Translations under genes and position numbers: made by a program
Shown here: one piece after another, positions 7,126 through 14,564 of the stretch
Layout: each line of letters begins with the position of its first letter
How positions within the stretch are numbered: the first letter of the stretch is position 1
Source: JAAAPF01 sp046541805
Lineage (GTDB): Bacteria; Pseudomonadota; Alphaproteobacteria; Geminicoccales; Geminicoccaceae
DNA: 17,709 nucleotides
Direction of reading: 5' to 3'
NCBI GenBank assembly: GCA_046541805.1
Contig: JBKHCM010000063.1
Location: 1 to 17,709, forward strand
The notes under the pieces: model-generated
Told to the model about the DNA's origin: nothing
Database searches by the model: none
Seen by the model: only the letters and a program-made list of their open reading frames with translations

Positions 7126-7130
7126 GGAGG
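7126..7130 (+). promoter_or_regulatory. Ribosome binding site deciding the biuH start
   Basis: GGAGG, 5 bp before the GTG at 7136. The reading frame stays open far upstream, so this site fixes the start. Confidence 0.75.
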
Positions 7131-7135
7131 ACACC

Positions 7136-7819
7136 GTGCCCCGGACGACGCTCCAGGCGGAACCCGACGCCGTCCCGCTCGATCCGGCGGCCACGGCCCT
7201 CCTCCTCATCGACATGCAGCGGGATTTCCTGGAGCCCGGCGGCTTCGGGGAGACGCTCGGCAACGACGTCCGGCGCCTGGCCCCCGCCGTCGACGGCTGC
7301 CGCCGCGCCCTGGACGTCGCACGCGCCGCGGGCCTGCTCGTCGTCCACACCCGCGAGGGCCACCGCCCCGACCTGGCCGATGCGCCCGCCGCGAAGCTGG
7401 CGCGCGGGGTCCCGTCCTTGCGGATCGGCGACGAGGGGCCGATGGGCCGCATCCTGGTGCGCGGCGAGGCCGGCCACGACATCGTGCCGGTCTTGGCGCC
7501 GGTGGCCGGCGAGCCGGTGATCGACAAGCCCGGCAAGGGCGCCTTCTACCAGACCGACCTCGACCTCGTGCTGCGCAATCGCGGCGTCGACACGCTCCTG
7601 GTCGGTGGCGTCACCACCGAGGTCTGCGTCCACACCACGATCCGCGACGCCAACGACCGCGGCTATCGCTGCGTCGCGCTCGCCGACGCCTGCGGCTCCT
7701 ACTTCGACGAGTTCCACCGCGTCGGCCTCGCGATGATCAAGGCGCAGGGCGGCATCTTCGGCTGGGTGGCGACGACCACGGCCCTCACGGCGGCGCTCGG
7801 GGACCAACGCGCGGCGTGA
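7136..7819 (+). CDS. biuH: Biuret hydrolase-like cysteine hydrolase (isochorismatase superfamily; triuret hydrolase possible)
   Basis: A 227-residue cytoplasmic hydrolase. The catalytic set matches the Rhizobium leguminosarum biuret hydrolase at a nearly constant offset: D26 (LLIDMQRDF), K131 (IDKPGKGAF), C164 (GVTTEVCVHTT) and Q204 (KAQGGIFG). The subfamily stretch HTREGHRPDLAD at 71-82 and GRILVRGEAGHDIVP are also present. BiuH hydrolyses biuret to allophanate, the AtzF substrate, and would rescue biuret formed when carboxybiuret loses CO2 spontaneously. The closely related triuret hydrolase TrtA cannot be excluded by eye. The GTG start at 7136 is fixed by GGAGG 5 bp upstream and gives the family's usual length. 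First gene of a plus-strand operon with the permease, atzG and atzE, and preceded by operator site 2. Confidence 0.88.
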   Translation: MPRTTLQAEPDAVPLDPAATALLLIDMQRDFLEPGGFGETLGNDVRRLAPAVDGCRRALDVARAAGLLVVHTREGHRPDLADAPAAKLARGVPSLRIGDEGPMGRILVRGEAGHDIVPVLAPVAGEPVIDKPGKGAFYQTDLDLVLRNRGVDTLLVGGVTTEVCVHTTIRDANDRGYRCVALADACGSYFDEFHRVGLAMIKAQGGIFGWVATTTALTAALGDQRAA

Positions 7820-7847
7820 GGCCGCGTCCCATCCGGGAGAGACGACG

Positions 7848-9413
7848 ATGACGACCCAGGCCACGCGCCTCTGGACGCCCGGCGACTGGAACGCGCTCTT
7901 CGGTCTCGGCACCAACGTGCTCGTCAATCTGCTGGTGCTGACCGGCCTTCTCACCTTCGTCGTCGGCATGCCCGACGAGATCGTCTTCGGCCGCATCCTG
8001 CCGGCCGTGGGCCTGATGCTCTTTCTCGGCAACATGTACTACGCCTGGATGGGCTTAAAGCTCGGCCGCCGCGAGGGTCGCGGCGACGTCTGTGCCCTGC
8101 CCTCGGGGCCGTCGGTGCCGCACATGTTCATCGTCGTCTTCGTCATCATGCTGCCGGTGCTGGGGCGGACGGACGACCCGGTGAAGGCGTGGGAGGCGGG
8201 GCTCGCCTGGGTCTTCATCCAGGGCTTCATCCTCATCGGCGGCAGCTTCATCGCGCCTTGGATCCGCAAGATCACCCCCCGCGCGGCGCTCTTGGGCACG
8301 CTCGCCGGCGTCTCGATCGCCTTCATCGCGATGCGGCCGGCGATGGAGATCTTCATGACCTCCCTCATCGGGCTCACCTGCCTCGCCATCATCATGGTGA
8401 GCTGGTTCGGCGGCGTGCGCTATCCGAAGGGCATGCCGGCGGGGCTCGTCGCCATCATCGTCGGCGTCGTCATCGCCTGGGGGGCGACCGCGCTGGGCTT
8501 CTCGGTCGGCGGCATGAGCCTCGCCGGGCTGACGGAATCGGTCGCCCATTTCGGCTTCAGCGTGCCGCTGCCGGCGACCGATCACGTCTTCGCCGGCTTC
8601 GAGTTCCTGGGCTTCATCCTGGTGACCGCCATCCCCTTCGGCATCTACGACCTGGTGGAGGCCATGGACAACGTCGAGAGCGCCGAGGCGGCGGGCGACA
8701 GCTACGACACGACCGAGGCGATCGCCGCCGAAGGCACCTTCTCCTTGATCGGCACGCTGATGGGCAGCCCCTTCGCCAACGCCGTCTATATCGGCCATCC
8801 GGGCTGGAAGGAGATGGGCGGGCGCATCGGCTACTCGGCGGCGACGGGGCTGTTCGTGCTCGCGGCCACTTGGCTCGGCGTGCTCGCCGTCTTCTCGAGC
8901 CTCGTGCCCGTGGTCGCGATCTCGCCGATCCTGCTCTACATCGGCATGCTCATCGGCGCGCAGGCCTTTCAGACCTCGCCGCACAGCCACGCCCCGGCCA
9001 TCATCCTCGGCCTGGTGCCCCATCTCGCCGCCTGGGCGAAGACGCTGATCGACGGCGCGCTGAGCGCGGCCGGCACCGACGCCGCCACGGTCGGGCTCGA
9101 CGCCATGGCGACCAACGGCGTGCTCTACCGCGGCCTGGAGCTCCTCGGCGGCGGCGCCATCCTTTCCGGTCTCATCCTCGCGGCGATCGGCGCCTTCGTC
9201 ATCGAGCGGCGCTTCGAGATCGCGGCCGCCTTCGCCGGCGCCGGCGGGGTGCTCACCTTCTTCGGCTTCATGCACGGCCCCGAGGTCGGCTTCGCCGTGA
9301 CGCCGGGTGTGGCACTGGCCTATCTCGTGGTGGCTGCCTTCCTCGTCGTCTGCGCCCGGCTCGAATGGGTCGAGCGGTCGGTCGCAGCGCCGACGGCGAC
9401 CCCCGCCGAGTGA
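7848..9413 (+). CDS. NCS2/AzgA-like nucleobase-type permease, putative cyanurate/ureide uptake
   Basis: A 521-residue, very hydrophobic inner-membrane protein with roughly 12-14 membrane segments. Examples are VNLLVLTGLLTFVVGM near 25-40, MFIVVFVIMLPVL near 92-105, and AGLVAIIVGVVIAWGATALG near 200. It resembles the nucleobase-cation symporter NCS2/AzgA fold. Pointers are the ALPSGPSVPHMF re-entrant region and the acidic helix around IPFGIYDLVEAMDNVESAEAAGDSY, which corresponds to the F-D-x-x-x-T/N-G-x-x region after a membrane helix in that superfamily. Its position between biuH and atzGE, with a good Shine-Dalgarno (GGGAGAG) and 28 bp after biuH, suggests import of cyanuric acid, biuret or a related ring. 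The substrate is inference. It is not a canonical UraA or AzgA and could represent a distinct branch. Confidence 0.75.
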   Translation: MTTQATRLWTPGDWNALFGLGTNVLVNLLVLTGLLTFVVGMPDEIVFGRILPAVGLMLFLGNMYYAWMGLKLGRREGRGDVCALPSGPSVPHMFIVVFVIMLPVLGRTDDPVKAWEAGLAWVFIQGFILIGGSFIAPWIRKITPRAALLGTLAGVSIAFIAMRPAMEIFMTSLIGLTCLAIIMVSWFGGVRYPKGMPAGLVAIIVGVVIAWGATALGFSVGGMSLAGLTESVAHFGFSVPLPATDHVFAGFEFLGFILVTAIPFGIYDLVEAMDNVESAEAAGDSYDTTEAIAAEGTFSLIGTLMGSPFANAVYIGHPGWKEMGGRIGYSAATGLFVLAATWLGVLAVFSSLVPVVAISPILLYIGMLIGAQAFQTSPHSHAPAIILGLVPHLAAWAKTLIDGALSAAGTDAATVGLDAMATNGVLYRGLELLGGGAILSGLILAAIGAFVIERRFEIAAAFAGAGGVLTFFGFMHGPEVGFAVTPGVALAYLVVAAFLVVCARLEWVERSVAAPTATPAE

Positions 9414-9426
9414 GGAGAGCGATGCC

Positions 9427-9627
9427 ATGAGCGACGACTGCGACACGGACGCCTGGATCGACGCCATGGCGCCGGTCGTCGGGCTCACGGTGACCGACGA
9501 GCAGCGGCCGGGCGTGCGGACGTTTCTCGAGATCGCCAAGGGCATGGCGGTGCGGCTCGAGCGCGTCGAGCTGCCCGACGACAAGCTGGAGCCGGCGCCG
9601 GTCTTCACCCCGACGGGGCCCTCGTGA
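9427..9627 (+). CDS. atzG: AtzG-like small subunit (DUF4089) of the carboxybiuret amidase
   Basis: A 66-residue acidic protein with a helical core (TDEQRPGVRTFLEIAKGMAVRL) and the typical extended C-terminal tail ending DDKLEPAPVFTP. It matches the AtzG/DUF4089 family, small proteins that wrap around and stabilise an amidase partner like GatC with GatA. Its TGA (9625-9627) overlaps the GTG start of the amidase gene (9624-9626), so the two subunits are translationally coupled, as expected for an obligate complex. It starts at the ATG at 9427, after GAGGAGAG, 13 bp downstream of the permease stop. It has no catalytic residues of its own. Confidence 0.9.
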   Translation: MSDDCDTDAWIDAMAPVVGLTVTDEQRPGVRTFLEIAKGMAVRLERVELPDDKLEPAPVFTPTGPS

Positions 9628-11015
9628 ACGCCTTCGCGTCCGCGCACGCGATCGCGGCGGCGGTGCGCGCGGGCGAGACGACCGCGGCGGCGGTAGTCGA
9701 GGCGGCGCTCGCCCGCATCGGCGCGCTCGACCCCACGCTCAACGCCTTCACCGACGTCACCGCCGCGCGGGCGCGGGCCCAGGCGGCGGCGGTCGACGCG
9801 GCCGTCGCCCGCGGCGACGACCCGGGCCCGCTCGCGGGCGTGGCTTATGCCGTGAAGAACCTCTTCGACATCGAAGGCGTGACGACGCGCGCCGGCTCGA
9901 AGATCAACCGCGACCGGCCGCCCGCGACCGAGGACGCGACGCTGATCCGCCGCCTCGACGCCGCCGGGGCGGTGCTCGTGGGCGGGCTCAACATGGGCGA
10001 GTACGCCTACGACTTCACCGGCGAGAACGCCCACGACGGCGCCTGCCGCAACCCGCACGACCCGGCGCGGATGAGCGGCGGCTCGTCCTCGGGCTCAGGC
10101 GCGGCGACGGCGGCGGGGCTGGTGCCGCTCGCCCTCGGCTCCGACACCAACGGCTCGATCCGGGTGCCGGCGAGCCTCTCGGGCGTCTTCGGGCTGAAGC
10201 CGACCTACGGCCGGCTCAGCCGCGCCGGCAGCTTTCCCTTCTGCGACAGCCTCGACCACGTCGGTCCCTTCGCCCGCGACAGCCGCGACCTGGCGCTCTT
10301 CTACGACGCGATGCAGGGCCCGGACGCCACCGACCCCGCCTGCCGTCCGCCGTCGAGCGGGCCCGTCGCGGGCACCCTGGCGCGCGGGCGCGACGGCCTG
10401 CGCGTGGGCGTGCTCGGCGGCTGGTTCGCGCGCAACCTGACCCCGGAGGCGGCGGCCGCGGTGGCGCGCACGGCCGAAGCGCTGGGTGCGACGCGCGAGG
10501 TCGTGCTGGACGGCGTCGAGGCCGGCCGCGCCGCCGCCTTCGTCATCACCAACGTCGAGAGCGCGCGCCTGCACTTGGACCGGCTGCGCACCCGAGCCCG
10601 TGACTTCGACCCCGACACCCGCGACCGCTTCCTCGCCGGCGCGCTGCTGCCAGGCGGCTGGTACGTCCGCGCCCAGGAGGTGCGACGCTGGTGGGCCCGG
10701 CGCTTCGCGGCGGTCTTCGCCGACGTCGACGTGCTGATCGCGCCGGCGACGCCGTGCCCGGCACCCCTGATCGGCCAGCGCACGCTCGAGCTCGACGGCG
10801 CGGAGGTGCTGCTGCGCCCGAACCTCGGCCTCTTCACCCAGCCCGTCTCCTGCGCCGGGCTGCCGGTCGTCTGCGCGCCGGTCGCCTCCGAAGGGGAGCT
10901 GCCGATCGGCGTGCAGCTCGTCGCGGCGCCGTGGCGCGAGGACGTGTGCCTGCGCGCGGCCCACGCGCTCGAAGCGGCCGGCGTCGCGGTCGCGCGGCCG
11001 CCTCAGGCGGACTGA
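9624..11015 (+). CDS. atzE: AtzE-like amidase (1-carboxybiuret hydrolase catalytic subunit)
   Basis: A 463-residue amidase-signature enzyme, close to AtzE of Pseudomonas ADP (about 457). The catalytic triad is visible: K78 (YAVKNLFDIEG), S154 (MSGGSSSGSGA) and S178 (GSDTNGSIRVPASLSG). The 24-residue gap between the two serines is typical of the family. With AtzG it deaminates 1-carboxybiuret to 1,3-dicarboxyurea, one step after AtzD. GatA-like tRNA amidotransferase activity is unlikely because the partner is AtzG-like and no GatB is present. It starts with GTG at 9624 overlapping the atzG stop. Its last 13 bp overlap tail-to-tail with the convergent ABC ATPase gene, so the two operons collide without a terminator gap. 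Confidence 0.9.
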   Translation: MNAFASAHAIAAAVRAGETTAAAVVEAALARIGALDPTLNAFTDVTAARARAQAAAVDAAVARGDDPGPLAGVAYAVKNLFDIEGVTTRAGSKINRDRPPATEDATLIRRLDAAGAVLVGGLNMGEYAYDFTGENAHDGACRNPHDPARMSGGSSSGSGAATAAGLVPLALGSDTNGSIRVPASLSGVFGLKPTYGRLSRAGSFPFCDSLDHVGPFARDSRDLALFYDAMQGPDATDPACRPPSSGPVAGTLARGRDGLRVGVLGGWFARNLTPEAAAAVARTAEALGATREVVLDGVEAGRAAAFVITNVESARLHLDRLRTRARDFDPDTRDRFLAGALLPGGWYVRAQEVRRWWARRFAAVFADVDVLIAPATPCPAPLIGQRTLELDGAEVLLRPNLGLFTQPVSCAGLPVVCAPVASEGELPIGVQLVAAPWREDVCLRAAHALEAAGVAVARPPQAD

Positions 11016-12664
11016 GCCCGGACCGTGGCGTCGGCGTCCGCCTCCGCCAGCACCGGCGGGTGCGGCGCCGCCGCGAGGAGCTGGCGGGTGTAGGCGTGTT
11101 GCGGGCGGTCCATGACCGCGGCGGTCACGCCTTCCTCTACGACCTTGCCGCCGGCCATGACCACGACCCGGTCGCACAACAGGCGCACGACCTGCAGGTC
11201 GTGGCTGACGAACAGATAGCTCATGCCGAGCTCGGCCTGGAGATCCACGAGCAGGTTCAAGACGACCGCCTGGATCGAGACGTCGAGCGCCGCCGTCGGC
11301 TCGTCGAGCACGAGGAGCTTGGGGTCGGTCGCGAGCGCGCGGGCGATGCCGACGCGCGCCTTCTGCCCGCCCGAGAGCTGGTGCGGCAGGCGGTCCAGGA
11401 GCGGCCGCGGCAGGCCGACGCGGTCGGCCAGCTCGTCGACGCGGCGCTCGCGGGCGCGGCGGTCGAGATCGGCGAGGCGGAGAAGGGGGTCGGCGATGGC
11501 GCGCCGGGCGCTGAAGCGCGGGTTGAGGCTGTCGGTGGCGTCCTGAAAGACCATCTGGATGGCGCCGCGGCGCGGATCGCGCGCGAAGCGCTTCGCCGGC
11601 ACCGCGGTGACATCCTCGCCGGCGAACAGCACACGCCCGGCCGTCGCATCCAAGAGCCGGGTGACGATCGCCGAGGTCGTCGACTTGCCGCAGCCCGATT
11701 CGCCGACGAGGCCGAGGCTCTCGCCGAGGCCGACGGTGAAGGAGACGTCCCGGACGGCGTGCACCGCCTTCGCGCCCCGGCCGAAGGTCTTGACCAGTCC
11801 CTCGACCGCGAGCAGCGGCGCGCCCGGCGCCGACCGCCGCGGTGGCGGGGCGGGCTCGCTCAGGAGATCGCGCACCGCCGCACCCGGCCGCGGCGTCGCC
11901 AGCATCAGCCGGCGGGTGTAGGCGTGGCGCGGCCGGGCGAACACGGCCGCGGCGGGTGCTTCCTCCACGACCGCGCCGTCCTTCATGACGACGATGCGGT
12001 CGCAGTAGGCGGCGGCGAGGCCGAGGTCGTGGGTGATCAGGATCGTGCTCATCCCGCGCGCGCGGGTGAGCTCGGCGACGAGGTCCATCACCGCCTTCTG
12101 CGTCGTGACGTCGAGGCCGGTGGTGGGCTCGTCGGCGATCAACAGGCGCGGATCGCAGGCGAGCGCCAAGGCGATCACGATCCGCTGACACATCCCACCC
12201 GAGAGCTGGAAGGGATAGGCGTGGTAGCGCTGAGCGGCGTCCTGGATCCGCACCGCTTCCATCGCCGCGATCGCCTTGGCCGCGGCGTCCCGGCGCGTGG
12301 CGCGGGCGTGGCGGATCAAGACGTCCTCGATCTGCCGGCCGACCTTGCGGATCGGGTTCAACGCGGCGCGGGGGTTCTGGAAGATCATCGAGATCTCGCG
12401 CCCGCGCAGATCGCGCATCTCGGCCTCGCGGACCGCGCGGAGATCGACGCCGTCGTAGATCACCTTCCCGTCGTCGATGCGCCCTGCACCCAAAAGGCGC
12501 AGGACGGCGTAGGAGGTGACCGACTTGCCTGAGCCCGACTCGCCGACGATGCCGAGCGTCTCGCCCTTCTCCAGGCGAAAGCCAACGTCGCGCACGGCCA
12601 CGACCTCGCCCCTGCGGGTCGCGAAGCTCACGCGCAGGCCCGCGACGTCGAGCAGCGTGCTCAT
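11003..12664 (-). CDS. Fused dipeptide-type ABC transporter ATPase (DppD-DppF fusion)
   Basis: A 553-residue protein with two complete ATP-binding cassettes. The first (about 1-255) has Walker A GESGSGKS, signature LSGGMCQRI and Walker B LLIADEPTTGLD. The second (about 285-530) has GESGCGKST, LSGGQKARVGIARAL and LLVLDEPTAALD. Oligopeptide/dipeptide-type C-terminal extensions follow each cassette (RPRHAYTRRLM and RPQHAYTRQLL). It energises import through the two permeases encoded upstream and acts at the cytoplasmic face. It starts with ATG at 12664, 4 bp after the preceding permease stop, and is the last gene of the operon. The first signature motif (LSGGMCQRI, not LSGGMRQRV) carries a Cys at a position usually basic; whether this matters is unknown. 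Confidence 0.93.
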   Translation of the reverse strand: MSTLLDVAGLRVSFATRRGEVVAVRDVGFRLEKGETLGIVGESGSGKSVTSYAVLRLLGAGRIDDGKVIYDGVDLRAVREAEMRDLRGREISMIFQNPRAALNPIRKVGRQIEDVLIRHARATRRDAAAKAIAAMEAVRIQDAAQRYHAYPFQLSGGMCQRIVIALALACDPRLLIADEPTTGLDVTTQKAVMDLVAELTRARGMSTILITHDLGLAAAYCDRIVVMKDGAVVEEAPAAAVFARPRHAYTRRLMLATPRPGAAVRDLLSEPAPPPRRSAPGAPLLAVEGLVKTFGRGAKAVHAVRDVSFTVGLGESLGLVGESGCGKSTTSAIVTRLLDATAGRVLFAGEDVTAVPAKRFARDPRRGAIQMVFQDATDSLNPRFSARRAIADPLLRLADLDRRARERRVDELADRVGLPRPLLDRLPHQLSGGQKARVGIARALATDPKLLVLDEPTAALDVSIQAVVLNLLVDLQAELGMSYLFVSHDLQVVRLLCDRVVVMAGGKVVEEGVTAAVMDRPQHAYTRQLLAAAPHPPVLAEADADATVRAQSA

Positions 12665-12668
12665 CGGC

Positions 12669-13538
12669 TCAGCTCCGCTGGCGCGGGTCGACGATGTCGC
12701 GCAGCCCGTCGCCCAACAGGTTGAAGGTGAAGACGGCGAGCATCAGCGCTAGGCCCGGAAAGATGGCGAGCCACCACTCGCCCGAGACGATGAAATTGGC
12801 GCCCTCGGCCACCATGATGCCCCATTCCGGCGTCGGCGGGCGGACGCCGAGGCCGATGAAGGAGAGCCCGGCGGCGTTGAGGATGGCCCAGCCCATGTTG
12901 AGCGAGATCTGGACCATCAGCGCCGGCAGGGCGTTCGGGAACACGTGCAGCGCCAGCACCCGGAGGTCGGTGTTGCCGGCGAGCCGGGCGGCCTGGGCGA
13001 AGCCCGTGTCCTTGCGGATCTGGACCTCGGCGCGCACGACCCGGGCGTAGAACGGCAGATTGATGATGGCGGTGGCGTAGACGATGTTCTCGATCGTGTT
13101 GCCCAACGCCGCTACGATCCCCATCGCCAGGACGAAGAGCGGAAACGCCATGATGGTGTCGACCAGCCGGCCGACGGCGGCGTCGATCCAGCCGCCCCAA
13201 TAGCCGGCGGCGGCCCCCAGCGCCGCGCCCACCGCACAGGCGAGCGCCACCGCGGCGACGGCGATCGCGAGGTCTAGCCGCGCCGCCACCAGCACCCGGC
13301 TGAAGACGTCGCGGCCGAGATTGTCGGTGCCGAACCAGTGCGCGGCCGAGGGTGGCTCGAGCGCGCGCGCGGCGTTCGAGGCGAGCGGGTCGTAGGGCGC
13401 GAGCCAGGGCCCGAACAGCGCCACCACGACCAGGAGCGCGAAGAGGACGAAGGCCACGAGGGTGACCGGGTTCTTCTCGAGGACGTGGGCGGCGTGGCGC
13501 CAGAAGCCCTCGGGTACGGTGGCGGCGGGTGAGGTCAC
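12669..13538 (-). CDS. Dipeptide-type ABC transporter permease (DppC-like)
   Basis: A 289-residue inner-membrane permease of the OppC/DppC type. It has an N-terminal membrane anchor (VTLVAFVLFALLVVVALFGPWLAPYDP), the HWFGTDNLGRDVFSRVL segment typical of DppC, five further membrane segments, and the EAA loop around TGFAQAARLAGNTDLRVL, which contacts the ATPase. The GTG start at 13538 overlaps the stop of the DppB-like gene (GTGA), giving tight co-translation of the two permease halves. Confidence 0.93.
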   Translation of the reverse strand: MTSPAATVPEGFWRHAAHVLEKNPVTLVAFVLFALLVVVALFGPWLAPYDPLASNAARALEPPSAAHWFGTDNLGRDVFSRVLVAARLDLAIAVAAVALACAVGAALGAAAGYWGGWIDAAVGRLVDTIMAFPLFVLAMGIVAALGNTIENIVYATAIINLPFYARVVRAEVQIRKDTGFAQAARLAGNTDLRVLALHVFPNALPALMVQISLNMGWAILNAAGLSFIGLGVRPPTPEWGIMVAEGANFIVSGEWWLAIFPGLALMLAVFTFNLLGDGLRDIVDPRQRS

Positions 13539-14560
13539 GGGCGCGCCTCGCCGATGCGGGGGTCGATCAGGGTGTGGACGACGTCAATGGCGAGGTTCAG
13601 CACGACGAACAGGAGCGCCATCGCCAGCACGAAGCCCTGCACCGCGGCGTAGTCGGAGGCCACCAGCGCCTCGACTGCGAAGGAGCCGATGCCGGGCCAG
13701 GCGAAGACCTTCTCCACCAGCACGTTGGCGCCGAGGGTGAACGAGAAGACCATGCCGAGGGTGGTGATCACCGGCAGCATCGCGTTGGCGAAGGCGTAGC
13801 GCCAGAGCACCGTCGGCGGGCGCAGGCCGGCGGCGCGGGCGGTGCGGACGTAGTCGGACGACAGCGCCTCCAGCATCGCCGCCCGCGTCATCCGCGCGAG
13901 CGGGGCGAGCGTGAAGAGCGCCAGCGTCACCGCCGGCAGCGCCAGCTGGCGCAGCGCCCCCCAGGCGGTCGCCGGATCGCTCGCGATGAGCGCGTCGACG
14001 GTGTAGAGGCCCGTCACCTCGGGCGGCGGCACGTAGAGGAAGTCGATCCGGCCCAAGGGCGACGGCGCCCAGCCGAGGGCGTAGTAGAAGATGTAGATCA
14101 GCGCCAGGCCGGTGAAGAAGGTGGGCAGCGAGACGCCGGCCGTCACCAGCGCCCGGCAGCCGTGGTCGATCCAGCTCCCCGGTCGGGTGGCGGCGGCGAC
14201 CCCGAGCGGGATCGCGATCGCGGTCGAGAGCAGGAGCCCCGCGAGCGTGAGCTCCAGCGACGCGGGCAGCCGGCGGGCGAGCTCCTCGAGGACGGGCTGG
14301 CCCGTGGAGATCGACTGGCCGAGATCGCCCGCCAGCAGGTCGCCGACGTAGAGAACGAACTGCTCGGGCAGCGGCCGGTCGAGCCCGAGCTCGGCGCGGA
14401 TCTGGGCGATCGATTCGGCGTCCGCGGCCGGGCCGGCGAAATAGGCGGCGGGGTCGCCCGGCAGCGCGCGGGTGAGGATGAAGCTCACGATCACGACGCC
14501 CACGAGCGCCGGGATCGCGAGGCCGATGCGCACGGCGACCATCCGCACCCGCGCGCCCAC
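13535..14560 (-). CDS. Dipeptide-type ABC transporter permease (DppB-like)
   Basis: A 341-residue inner-membrane permease of the OppB/DppB type. It has a first membrane segment (IGLAIPALVGVVIVSFILTRALPGDP) followed by the periplasmic domain, including ELGLDRPLPEQF and GDLGQSI. The EAA loop is around SSDYVRTARAAGLRPP, and the last helix is followed by the family's terminal DPRI. The GTG start at 14560 comes 4 bp after the binding-protein stop; a later in-frame ATG (MVAVRIG, codon 7) is a reasonable alternative. The substrate is set mostly by the binding protein. Confidence 0.92.
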   Translation of the reverse strand: MGARVRMVAVRIGLAIPALVGVVIVSFILTRALPGDPAAYFAGPAADAESIAQIRAELGLDRPLPEQFVLYVGDLLAGDLGQSISTGQPVLEELARRLPASLELTLAGLLLSTAIAIPLGVAAATRPGSWIDHGCRALVTAGVSLPTFFTGLALIYIFYYALGWAPSPLGRIDFLYVPPPEVTGLYTVDALIASDPATAWGALRQLALPAVTLALFTLAPLARMTRAAMLEALSSDYVRTARAAGLRPPTVLWRYAFANAMLPVITTLGMVFSFTLGANVLVEKVFAWPGIGSFAVEALVASDYAAVQGFVLAMALLFVVLNLAIDVVHTLIDPRIGEARP

Positions 14561-14564
14561 GGGC

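Noticed and set aside
7070..7135. Sigma70-type promoter around operator site 2
   Set aside because: TTGGCA at 7079 resembles a -35 box but no -10 box of acceptable match lies at the right distance, so no promoter is called.
5911..7851. Long plus-strand open frames (646 and 542 codons) across gntR, atzH and biuH
   Set aside because: Only the part from 7136 in one frame is real (biuH). The upstream portion is antisense to gntR and atzH, and the Shine-Dalgarno at 7126 fixes the true start.
8055..10058. 667-codon open frame on the minus strand opposite the permease, atzG and atzE
   Set aside because: It is a GC-rich antisense shadow: low-complexity Arg, His, Asp and Gly composition, no domain, and it covers three well-supported genes on the other strand.
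10691..12532. 613-codon plus-strand open frame opposite the ABC ATPase
   Set aside because: It is antisense to a protein with two complete ATP-binding cassettes, with no recognisable motif of its own.
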